The translations under genes and the position numbers were made by a program. 52,329 nt of DNA from Eremomyces bilateralis CBS 781.70 (lineage: Eukaryota > Ascomycota > Dothideomycetes > Eremomycetales > Eremomycetaceae). The stretch covers positions 1 to 52,329 of the forward strand of contig NW_022985111.1 of assembly GCF_010015585.1 (NCBI RefSeq), written 5' to 3'. The notes below the pieces were generated by a model. That model saw nothing but the letters and a program-made list of their open reading frames with translations. It did no database searches and had not been told where the DNA came from. Shown piece by piece: positions 1 to 9,354 of this stretch. How positions within the stretch are numbered: the stretch's first letter is position 1; each line of letters starts with the position of its first letter.

Positions 1-610
1 CTTGATGAAATGTAGAAGTCAACGCGTACGATCAATTTCTGAAAACAGATTAGCGATAGCCTTTCCGGATCAAGCACACTTAGCGATGGGAGTTCCCTCA
101 CCTATATCATGATTTGATACTCGACACATCCACACAAACTATGCAGGAGTCTCTCAGACGGCAGTGGTGCCCTCTGCCTTCAAGGCGCATGATTGGTCAA
201 TATTTAGTGGCGTGTGCTAAAGAAGAGGCTGGGCTTCATTGGGTATAGCGGAGCCCCATAATGGCCAGGGGGCACCATTGCCGCCTGAGTCCCAACTGAG
301 ATAAGGCCAGCCACTGTAAGAGCACTTGCCCACGAGAATTTGGTTGTAGGCCATCGCAGGTCAATTAATCAAGGCCTAAGCCAGACGCTGTTAGATTATC
401 ATCTAATTAGTTTACAACTAGAATCTGAGGTCCTGTGAATTTGCCGCTGAAAAGTGCGGTTTGTGACGCGGTTTTGTGTGGCATTTCCACACGACCGGCC
501 ATGAAAATCTTCCCTTCCCCCCCCAACACCCTGTAATGCCAAGCGCACGTGACTCCCTTAGTCACGGCCAATCCCGCAATTTGTTCCTTTCGACATTGTT
601 ATCACTACCT
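1..610. other. gene-free left edge
   Basis: I see no convincing coding frame, RNA gene or repeat here. The stretch near 560-610 is probably the 3' flank of the minus-strand gene that ends at 611. Confidence 0.4.
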
Positions 611-1633
611 TCAGCTATCTCTCTGCTTAAGGCTTGCCCAGAAACTATGCGCCCAGTCCGAAAGATCCGCTGCAGTAAAGACGACGTCATCTTCTGGCAG
701 TACAGGGGGTCGGAGAATGAGATCCTGAAATTCTAGAATCAGAGGCGATCCATTCACGGCATATGATGAGGCGCCTTGCTGGATGGTGATGGTTGGTTGA
801 GCAGTAGGAGCTGATTGTCCAGTGGGATTTGGCGAAGCGGCCTGATTTTGGGTAATCGTAATCGTTTGCATATTTGTCGGAACTGGGGGGTTGGGATTTG
901 GGTGTGCTCTGGTAACCGGATGTGCAGGAGCCGGAGAAAGGCACCACTTTTCAATATATAGCCTCTTCTGCGGTGGCATTATTGAGATGATGATAACAAT
1001 CCTCACATCGCCTCTAGAGTTGCTTAGCCACCATTGTGCGTCAATTCTCAGACGATCAAGCCCTTCAGAAAGTCCAGACTCGATAACAATAGTTGGCCAA
1101 TCATCTTTCCAGTCTCGGGAGGCTGGTTTATATGCTGAATCGCCCTCCTTCGAGGAGTTAGGACGATTGAATTTGGTTCCGCCAATAGGAATAAAGGTTC
1201 TTTTCCGTAGGCCCATTCTATTCAGCTCCAATATAAGGTCCTCGGCTAGTGAGAGGTGCGCAATTTCGTGTTCCGCCGAGGGCATTAGTTTAATAATCAA
1301 TAGGTCGATATCCGTGTGATGAGTTATCCGAGTATGCTTCCCTATCATGGCGCGCTTATTGTCTATCTCCGCAAGATCATCTTTTGTGACACCCCGAAAA
1401 ACAAGGTACTGCTGATTCGAGCGACCGGCCATTAACTGAGTAGACTGTGACTTGATACGCCACTGTAGATTTCGGAGTCCTTTGTATTGATAGATTAGGA
1501 CGTCTTTTAGTCCATCCATGGACGAAGTCTCTGCCAGCGATGTCTCTTTCGATGATGCACCCGTACCGGAGGATGACCGTGACATGGGTGCAGATGCATA
1601 TAGGCCATCAGTAGGTCCGGCAAATGTAGCCAT
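611..1633 (-). CDS. lineage-specific fungal protein, possible restriction-endonuclease-like core
   Basis: Intronless, 340 residues, starting at MATFAG; the frame is open a little further upstream but has no other ATG. The N-terminus is Ser/Thr-rich and probably disordered (about residues 1-40). A folded core follows at about 40-235. It contains WPTIVIESGLSE (about 180-191), then DAQWWLSNS and a beta strand of the IVIIISI type. This ESG plus D..WWL pattern recurs in a family expanded in Aspergillus/Penicillium-type genomes and resembles the strand layout of Uma2/PD-(D/E)XK nucleases; that link is my inference. A Pro/Thr/Gln-rich linker (about 245-290) precedes a conserved tail with LILEFQDLILRPP and a final Trp-rich helix. 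I see no signal peptide or membrane segment. The real gene call is fairly firm; the function is unknown. Confidence 0.7.
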   Translation of the reverse strand: MATFAGPTDGLYASAPMSRSSSGTGASSKETSLAETSSMDGLKDVLIYQYKGLRNLQWRIKSQSTQLMAGRSNQQYLVFRGVTKDDLAEIDNKRAMIGKHTRITHHTDIDLLIIKLMPSAEHEIAHLSLAEDLILELNRMGLRKRTFIPIGGTKFNRPNSSKEGDSAYKPASRDWKDDWPTIVIESGLSEGLDRLRIDAQWWLSNSRGDVRIVIIISIMPPQKRLYIEKWCLSPAPAHPVTRAHPNPNPPVPTNMQTITITQNQAASPNPTGQSAPTAQPTITIQQGASSYAVNGSPLILEFQDLILRPPVLPEDDVVFTAADLSDWAHSFWASLKQRDS

Positions 1634-2472
1634 GTTGAGGTTCAAGGGCCAGAGCAGGCCGGAACGAATAATGAAGGAGCAGTGAGAGATGATGAACGCT
1701 TAATTAGAGTAGCCCTTCAGTGGAGAGGTAATGTGTGGATGCGGACGAGGATTGGCTTCCTGAGAGAAATAGCTTTAATTAGCGTAAGTTTTCAAAGGTG
1801 TGAGTGAAGTTCGAGCTAAGGGGCTATGCTTGAAAGGGAATGCCCCGGAAACTAGGACTAAAAATGGCAAAGCACGCTGAATTAGAAACGGCGCGCTAAA
1901 TCCAAAGAGGTAGTCCCAGGTTCTCAAATTACAATCACAAAGAAAATTTACTTGGGATATCCAGCTGGTTACCATGTCTTGGCATGAACATTCCTCCCAA
2001 GGCATGGTAAGCGAGGCTTAGCCTAGTTAAGGCGAGGTGGTGGGTGGGTCCAAGGGCACGGATACATGGCTTCAAACGTATTCGCACATCGAAACGGCAA
2101 TGAAGTGCATCATTGAAAGATCCCATTAAAGGTGAATTTGTTAAAGCACATGATTGAAATTCTATTAAATCGGCCAGCTCAATGACGGTACCTCGATTTT
2201 GGCGTGGAATACAGTAGCAGAGCAGCTAAAAATTAGGCAGCAGTGCTACCCGTGACAGTGGACTATCACTAATTACGGTCTACTGCAATAACCCATCTAG
2301 CAAAGGCGTAAGAAACCGACCCTATTCCATCCTTTGGAAAGAGAAATCCAGCACACTTTTGATGCTCATCATCTTCACGCGCGTCCGATATCATTCCATC
2401 CTTCCGATCCAGAACACACATGCGACAGGCGGATCCATAGCGGTCCGCTCAACCCAGTAATTTGCCCAAGTG
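1634..2472. other. intergenic, AT-rich
   Basis: Nothing codes convincingly here. It holds the divergent upstream regions of the genes on either side. Base composition is low in GC (about one third in the row 2101-2160 by direct count), in sharp contrast to the gene starting at 2473. Confidence 0.4.
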
Positions 2473-2955
2473 ATGGCACAAAGCGAGCCAGTGGCAGAGT
2501 CAATGGGCATATCCAGACGCCCGCTCACCCCTGAATGGAGCATAGAACTCGATGATTCTTTCGTCGCGCGGGTGATCGATGGCGAACTGCGGATGCTCTC
2601 CATGGGGCCGCCCGTCCGGACGATCTGGTTCATTGTGTGGTGTACACCGGAGGAACCGCATACCGACACCCTCAACCGGATCATGGATAACGCGCACCCG
2701 TCGCCGAAAGAGCGGTTCATTGAAGTTGGTGCCGACGAGGACGAGGTGCGGTACGGCTCGTGGTACCCCTCCACAGTCAGCGGCCACCACCAGTGGGGCC
2801 TATACGGGTACACGATGCGCCACGGTTCCTACGTCCAAGCGGCCTTCCTAACCGATGAGGAGTCCGACCGTGACTGGGCGCTGGCTGCCTGGCGGTCTCT
2901 ACGTTATGCGGGGCCGGTCGGAGGAAATCGGTCTGCTGGGGGTGGACTGGGATAG
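2473..2955 (+). CDS. GC-rich intronless gene of bacterial character, unknown function
   Basis: 160 residues from the ATG at 2473 (a GTG lies just before it in frame). It is a compact single domain rich in Trp and acidic residues. Landmarks are FIVWCTPEEPHTDTL, a GSWYPSTVSGHHQWGLYGYT stretch and a tail reading DWALAAWRSLRY. That style, with aromatic strands ending in a WALAAWRSLRY helix, reminds me of short hypothetical proteins of actinobacteria; this is recollection, not a search result. Direct counts give about 62-65% GC in rows 2581-2640 and 2701-2760, against about one third in nearby non-coding DNA. There is no intron, signal peptide or membrane segment. The last dozen residues are Gly-rich and may be extra to the domain. 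It could be a horizontally acquired gene; its role is unknown. Confidence 0.5.
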   Translation: MAQSEPVAESMGISRRPLTPEWSIELDDSFVARVIDGELRMLSMGPPVRTIWFIVWCTPEEPHTDTLNRIMDNAHPSPKERFIEVGADEDEVRYGSWYPSTVSGHHQWGLYGYTMRHGSYVQAAFLTDEESDRDWALAAWRSLRYAGPVGGNRSAGGGLG

Positions 2956-3699
2956 AAAGATTCTCGTAACCAGGTCGTGCGGAAATGCCGCCAAAAACGG
3001 CGTTACAAACCACCGAAAATGGAGGTCACACTGCCGTCAGATTGTTTAAAAGAGTATTATCTAGAATTATTATGTAGAATGCCTTCTGAGATCTAAGATC
3101 CTCGAATGAGCGGTGAAGCTGAGGGCATCTCAGGAGATGCCTGGACTCAAATGATAAATATATCTCCACCCAACCTCCACAATTACAGGGAGATGCCGCA
3201 GAGGTGCGATGGCTGTTCCGTGTTCGCAGCACAGCATTGGATCGGAACAATTCATCTTCATGCAATTTGATATCTAGCAATTCCGGGTGCCTACCCTTTT
3301 CCGCACTCTTTCCCAGTATTTCCCACTATATACATACAATACGACTCTAGTTAGAGCGTGGGATATCCGATTCTGAAACAGTATAAAGTAATCAAAACGC
3401 CGTCGCTGTGCTTGCTTGAACCCAACCTGTTCATGACATTCGTTCCTTCCTTTTTCCAAGCATTCCTAGCCTGGAATATGTGCAAATCGGAGGTGCATTT
3501 CACACAATGCGTCTGTCATGAGGACGTCAACGAACCATGAGACATGCGTCTCGACCGCTCCAATGCGGCCTCCATACCGTATACGACTCATCCGCGCAGG
3601 CGGAAGAGCCGTTATATCCAAAAGGGCATGTCCAAGAAGAAGAAGAGACATGATTAACAACAATCCAACCACAACCCAGGACTCCGCGCGACGGCCATG
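2956..3699. other. intergenic, no clear gene
   Basis: Only short unsupported frames occur. One on the minus strand at about 3466-3672 begins with a hydrophobic stretch, but it overlaps the likely 3' region of the small membrane gene and shows no family features. Confidence 0.3.
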
Positions 3700-3843
3700 T
3701 TAAGCCGAGACTTCACTTTCTGTTGTGTCTCTTCTTGCTGAAATGCCCAACCGATCCGAGAGGAGGTAGATGCTAAACCCGACGGCGGCTATCACGATGA
3801 AAAGGACGAGAACGATGATAAATATGACAATGTTCTGCTTCAT
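3700..3843 (-). CDS. 47-residue single-pass membrane peptide
   Basis: A short open frame of 47 residues. It starts MKQNIVIF, continues as an almost unbroken hydrophobic helix (about residues 5-28) and ends in a charged tail (DRLGISARRDTTESEVSA). This layout, with few polar residues outside, a membrane anchor, then Arg-Arg and an acidic Ser/Thr tail, suggests a tail exposed to the cytosol or lumen of an endomembrane. Small single-pass proteins of this kind are common and poorly annotated in filamentous fungi. The frame is too short for length alone to be evidence. The support is its hydrophobic pattern, clean start and stop, and a GC level above the flanks. No family is recognised. Confidence 0.4.
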   Translation of the reverse strand: MKQNIVIFIIVLVLFIVIAAVGFSIYLLSDRLGISARRDTTESEVSA

Positions 3844-4691
3844 GGCTGCGAGAGGGTCCGGAGAAGGACCTGGCTGACTTGTGGGGGAATCGCGGAGTGG
3901 GATGTGTTGGATACGAGATCTTTGGCGAGAAATATCGGTCGTATATCGGTCGTTAAATGGGTATTAGATGTTCAGGAGGCAACCGGTGTGTTGGAGTGGA
4001 GGTCAAGAAGCCTGACATGCAGTTAGTTCCTGCATCCTTGTGGAACCAGATAAGAGTTTAACTCACCAAGAGGAAATATAGCTTCGGATATCAGCCTTGA
4101 GGAACAGTACGGATATTCTGTTCGGAATTTGGGACCGCTGTGAGGGAATATGGGGAATATGGACAATACGACCGGAGGTGGTCGTTTCTGTGCGGTGACT
4201 GTGCTGCGAGGTTGGCAGGAGAGGATTGGATGGCTCAAACGCTGTGTCAAACAATAACTGTACAGAGTGGTGGTATGGTATGCGAGTGAAATATACAAAA
4301 GTCACAGCAGCAGCAACCTGCCGCCCGCGGGGAGGACTGAACAGTTAAAGGCTGAAAGTAGGAGGCAGATTAACAGTGAGGTTGGGCAAACAGATCAACA
4401 TTTGGCTGGGCGACGTGTGGGGCGGGGGCTGGGGCCAGGGGTTGGGGGCCCAGCCACCAGATGTGTGGCTGGTGATGCGGGGTGCCATGTCACGTGCATA
4501 TTGCTGACAGGGCCCCTCAGGCAAATGAGGCAATTAATTCAATATTGTTTGTTTACATAATCGTCACGATTAAATCGATCAAAAACCAGACATCCCTCCC
4601 TTTATTATCGTGAACCAAATAACTATAGAAAGTTACAAATAGGAAGTAAGTCTTTCTTCAGTTCGTATTCTCTTATGCTCTACTATATACT
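3844..4691. other. intergenic
   Basis: It holds the upstream region of the small membrane gene and the 3' flank of the biotin carboxylase gene. A GC-rich patch near 4410-4470 and an AT-rich patch near 4540-4680 are visible, but no gene. Confidence 0.4.
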
Positions 4692-6805
4692 CTATAGCTT
4701 GGCCTCTACTCTCGGCCCTTCACCTTCGACTTCAGCAGCCAGCGTCCCTTCCGCTACTTCTTCGCCGTCCTCCGCTTCAGTTACCCAAGTGATTCGCCCT
4801 GTCCGATGTGCTCTCACCTCCAACTCCATCTTCATCTGCTGCACGACGCAGACGACATCGCCTTCCTTCACAATGTCTCCTTCGTCCACAAGCACCTCCA
4901 CAAGCTTGCCCGGGAACGGGATGATGATGTGGGCCGGATTCTTGGGATTCCCCTTGCGCTGCGTGCTGGTCGTGGACCCGGCACTGGCCGTGGTGCTTTG
5001 AAGAGCCAGCTTATATGGCGTTGGCTTCGTCGCGCCGCTGGGTGTGTACATGATCTCTGCCGTCATTGCCGTCGGGAATTCATTTCGCAACACCTTGATG
5101 AGCTGGAGATGATTCGTCACGCTTGCGTTCGGATCATCGCGAGGGGCCAGGGTGAGGGACCAAGCATCGCCTTTGCGGAAGAGAACGCTCGTTTGGCCAA
5201 AAGATGCGCCCTGGGAGGATGAGTCGGCCAGAACTTGAAAGGTGCGAGGTGCGCGTGCGGTGATCGACTCTCCAGTCTGTAGAAGTTCCACCTGCGTGGC
5301 CTCCAGCCATCGAGTATCACACTTCCCAGCTAGGAAACTAGGGTGGGAGACGATACCCTTGAGTACATCAAGATTGGTTTTCACTCCTTCGATCCTCGTG
5401 TCGACGAGCGCCCTCTTGGCCTTGGCCACCACATCTTCCCATGACAGAGCTGTCACAATGATCTTCGCCAGCAGACTATCGAAATCGGTGCTGACCATTG
5501 CTGAATGGCCAGAAATCAGGTTGGTGTCGACTCGAATGCCATTTCCACTGGGGAAGTGGAACGACGAGATCTTCCCTATGCTGAGGGACCAATCGTTTTG
5601 AACGTTCTCCGCCGTGATGCGGAGCTGCACTGACCGAAGGGCAGGAGGTTCAGCCGGATTCTGCGTGGTTTGTGACATGAGCTCGGAAATTCTCGCTCCA
5701 TGAGCCAACCGCAGCTGCAGCTTGACAATGTCATGGCTTGTGATCGACTCGGTTATGGTGTGTTCAACCTGCAACCTCGGATTGACTTCGAGGAAAAAGA
5801 ACTCCTTCGTTTGAGGGTTCGCGAGGAATTCGAACGTCCCCAGTGACCGGTAGTTGATCTGAATCAACTAGTCAGCATTCAAGTGACCTACGAGGTATGT
5901 TTTCAAACTTACGCTTCTCGCCATGCTCACAGCAGACTCGATAACTCTCGCAACGAGTGCCCGGTCTGTTATCGAACTAGGCGCAATCTCCACTACCTTC
6001 TGATACCTCCTTTGTATGCTGCATTCCCGCTCCCAGAGATGTCGTACGTCCCCATTGCCATCGCCAACGATCTGAATCTCGATATGTCGGTATCCGTCAA
6101 CTGCAGCTCGCTCAGCAAAGACTTGCTTCGAAGGGCTCTCTTCAATGGCTCGTCTAGCGGAACTCTCCAGCTCTTCTTCCGACCGAATCAGACGAATCCC
6201 TCGTCCACCGCCACCGTCCACGGCCTTGACCATGATGGGATAGCCACATTGGCTTGCGAATTTCTGGAGAACTTGTATGGAGTTTGTTGGGGTGGTCAAT
6301 GCCGGTAGAGTTGGCACGTTGCCTATTTAAAATCAGCAATCGGATAGCAAAAGACATGGACAAGTCTCGCACATGCTGCTGCCAATTTCTTCGCTTCAAG
6401 CTTGTCGCCGGTGCGAAGCAAAATCTGGGCACCTGGCCCGATAACAAAAGCTCCTGTTTCCTGCTCGACTCGCCGTGCAAATTCCGCCGACTCCGACAAG
6501 AACCCGTATCCCGGGTGCACGGCTTCGATTCCATGGCTTTTGACAATTCCAATAATTTCCGCGATGTCCAGGTAGGATGCGGGAGAAGCGAGCTTTAAGG
6601 CATGGTCGGCCCCAACAGTGTGGGAGTTGTCCTCGCCGGAATATATCGCGAACGTTTCAAGTTCCAGTTCCCGTGCGCTGGATATGATTCTCGTAGCAAT
6701 CTCGCCTCTAGGATATATCTCAGTCTCGTTTCATTTGTTTCATTCATGAGATGAGTCGACAGACCTGTTGGCAACAAGGAGGTTCTTAAATGGCCTCGAA
6801 CTCAT
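4692..6805 (-). CDS. acyl-CoA carboxylase, biotin carboxylase plus biotin-carrier subunit, PTS1 end (-AKL)
   Basis: Exons on the minus strand: 6805-6765, 6707-6373, 6322-5913, 5858-4692; 650 residues. All phases agree. The donor at 6372 (GTGCGA) is the weakest site. It carboxylates enzyme-bound biotin with ATP and bicarbonate. The N-terminal lobe has NLLVANRGEIATRI and HPGYGFLSE; the ATP-grasp part has the GGGGRG loop and a CSIQRRYQKVVEIAP segment; the active-site motif EVNPRLQVEHTITE follows. The C-terminal carrier domain has QQMKMELEV, with biotin Lys at about 605; the family usually reads EAMKM. There is no mitochondrial presequence. The last three residues, AKL, fit the peroxisomal PTS1 pattern. 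It lies head to head with the carboxyltransferase gene, so the two are surely partners. A methylcrotonyl-, geranyl- or propionyl-CoA-type substrate is possible; which one is not shown. Confidence 0.9.
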
Positions 6806-7062
6806 CTTCAAGGATTCGATATACGCGGGTTTACTTCTGGTTTTGGTAGAGGCACGTTACTTGGTGTCAGATATCACGTCTTAGCTTACCAGTCAACAGC
6901 TGTTAAAGGGAACTGTTCACTAAAATGGACGATATCCGAACTATGTATATCTTTAAGTATATTTGTAAACGCCGAATATCCTATGCTACTCTCCGAGCAA
7001 AACAATCCATGGTGGCTTGGTCCGGTTGAAAACGTGGGGTCATCGTGGGGCAGGAAGGGGCA

Positions 7063-7068
7063 CCGAGG
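7063..7068 (-). promoter_or_regulatory. CCTCGG core, FarA/FarB-like site 1
   Basis: An exact CCGAGG on the plus strand. A six-base match alone is weak. Its position in a promoter for CoA-ester metabolism, with a second copy 45 bases away, raises the chance that it works. Confidence 0.4.
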
Positions 7069-7107
7069 CATTGACGATTGATCTCCATAATACCCCAGCT
7101 TTACTCC

Positions 7108-7113
7108 CCGAGG
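7108..7113 (-). promoter_or_regulatory. CCTCGG core, FarA/FarB-like site 2
   Basis: The second exact CCGAGG, in the same orientation as the first and closer to the carboxyltransferase start. Confidence 0.4.
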
Positions 7114-7240
7114 TCCCCATACGTAGGTGACGGACAGTCGCCGCTAATACACAGCGAAATGTAAATGTTGTGATGGTGCTGTTCCTTGCAGCAGGTTTAG
7201 TATCTGAACGACTCTTGGGTTATCCGGGTTGCAATTGAAG

Positions 7241-9150
7241 ATGGGTGCAGACGACAACTCCTCCAACGCGACAGCGCGTCTGTCGCAACTTTCTTCGCAT
7301 ATCTCTCCAAAGAACGCGGACGAGAGAGGTGCTGAACAACAGACGAAGACACGATCTCGACGAAAGAAGAATGTCGACAATACCCTCCCTCCCGACTACT
7401 CGGACATCCTGGGCCAGATCACCTCGCTCCAGAAGATGGCCCTCACGCCTGATCCCACGAATCGAGGGTACAGCCGACAAAAGCAAGCGGGCAAGCTCTG
7501 GGTGCGTGAGCGGGTGGAGCAATTGCTCGACGAAGGGTCATTCCGAGAGGTCGGGAGCGTGAGTGGGACGGTGGAGTGGAAGAAAATCGCCGCGGCGCGA
7601 GAGAAGCCGGTGTCATATGTCCCTTCGAACAACGTGCAAGGGTTTGGGAAGTTGAGAGGTCGGACGATCGTGTTCACTGCGGATGATTTCTCGATAAGAG
7701 CCGGGCATGCAGATGGAGCGTTGATGGATAAGACCGTGAGTATGATCCAACATTGACCGTCATATGGCCGCTGACAGTCAATAGTTGTACATGGAGAAGC
7801 TGGCCGTCGCCTTAAGACTGCCGATGGTCAAGCTTGTGGATGGATCGTCTGGTGGTGGATCCGTCACCACGATTCGCACGAACGGGTTCTCATATATTCC
7901 CCCGATGTCCGCCTTCCCCCCAGTAATCGAGCAATTGAACATGGGCATACCCAATCTGGGCGCCGTCCTAGGTCCTGCGATCGGTCTAGGCGCGGCTCGC
8001 GTCGTCGCATGCCACTTCTCCGTCATGGCGGCAGATATCGGCAGTTTATTCAACGCTGGGCCGAATGTCGTTGCGGGTAATTCCCCCGGTGCGTGAGTTT
8101 GCGATCACGATAGCTAACGAATCCAGGCGCCACATTCGAGGAAGGTCTCAGCTTCACGGAGTTGGGCGGCCCCGCGATGCACTGCACTAACGGGACCATC
8201 GACAACCTCGCTGCGAACGAAGCGGAATGTTTTGAGCAGATTCGAACCGTTCTGGAATACCTTCCAAACTCCGGCTTCAGCGCACCGCCATCGGTGCCCG
8301 TGGAGGACCCGGTAAATCGAAGCTGCCCAGACCTCCGGACCATCATCCCGAGAAAGCGGGAGCGAATGTATAATGCTCGAAAGATCATTACGTCTGTGGT
8401 CGATCAAGGCTCCTGGTTCGAGATTGGTTCTTTGTGGGGAACGACCGCGATATGCGGCTTAGCCAGGTTGGGAGGCTATCCGGTTGGGATCATCTCACTG
8501 AATTGCGAAGGTGAGTGTCGACGGCCGGCAAGGGGTTTTCATTTTGCTGATCAGTCACAGTGAACGCCGGCGCGCTGGATGCACTTGGCTCCCAGAAGCT
8601 CAATCGACACCTGAAGTTCCTTGATATTTTCAATATTCCTCTACTTCAGTTCGTGGACGTCCCGGGGTATGCGATCGGGACATCCGCCGAACGCACCGCG
8701 ACCATGAGACACGGCGTAAACCTGGCCGTAACTTACTACTCCACGACGATCCCGATCTTCAACGTCGTGACGCGAAGAGCGTATGGCGTCGCGGGCGGGA
8801 TCATGCTCGACTCCCGCGACCCTCGGCAAAGAGTCTGCTGGCCCAGCGGTGAATGGGGTAGCCTTCCGCTGCAGGGCGGCATCGACGTCGGCCATTCATT
8901 TGAGCTGAAGGAGATCGAGCGGAAGGAGGGCCTGGCGAAACGAAAGGAGCGGTACGATGAGCTGGACGAGGAATATCGGCGGCTGATGAATCCGGTGCGG
9001 ACGGCGAACCATTTCGGGGCGGAGGAGATTATCGACCCGGCCGATACGCGCTATGTAGTGTGTACGTGGGCAAAGCACTACTACGATGAATTGCTCCCGA
9101 TTCGTCTTATGGAACGGACTGGGGGGAAGATTCATCCTTCATTTGCATGA
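7241..9150 (+). CDS. acyl-CoA carboxylase carboxyltransferase subunit, PTS2-like N-terminus
   Basis: Exons 7241-7735, 7785-8076, 8127-8510, 8561-9150; 586 residues. All junction phases agree and the introns are 49-50 bases. It transfers CO2 from the biotin carrier to an acyl-CoA. The N-terminal crotonase-like half has GKLWVRERVEQLLDEGSF, VTTIRTNGF and GPAIGLGAARVVACHFSVM. The C-terminal half has FLDIFNIPLLQFVDVPGY, TRRAYGVAGGIM and the tail FGAEEIIDPADTR. The layout is that of the PccB/MccB family. The second oxyanion loop reads GVAGGIM where GGAY..M is usual. Residues 13-21, RLSQLSSHI, fit the PTS2 pattern R-L-X5-H-[LAF] except for the final Ile. There is no mitochondrial presequence. The biotin carboxylase gene on the other strand is its partner. 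Confidence 0.9.
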
Positions 9151-9354
9151 GCCGTCGGAATACTGTGATTAGATGATACCATGCCACCAATCGTATTCTG
9201 CAAGACTCATATTTGAATTTCATAAGCGTCGTCGTATTTATCGTTGGTTGTGTTGCCAGTATATTGCTGCTCAAAACCAGTCCCACCAGTTTCGTATGGC
9301 CTCTCAAAATCTGTAATTGTCCCACTCTGCATGCTTGAAACCATCAGGGATCCT

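Larger units (their letters stand above)
6806..7240. promoter_or_regulatory. shared bidirectional promoter of the carboxylase pair
   Basis: 435 bases separate the two divergent start codons, so one region must drive both subunit genes. It contains two same-orientation CCGAGG motifs (7063-7068 and 7108-7113). The reverse complement, CCTCGG, is the known core of the FarA/FarB fatty-acid regulators of Aspergillus. Control by fatty-acid or short-chain acyl supply is inferred from these. Confidence 0.6.

Noticed and set aside
2391-2813. Minus-strand frame opposite the GC-rich gene
   Set aside because: Its translation has no coherent domain, whereas the plus-strand frame has a compact domain-like pattern.
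3466-3672. Minus-strand frame with a signal-peptide-like start
   Set aside because: No conservation clue, overlaps the likely 3' region of the small membrane gene and has an arbitrary-looking tail.
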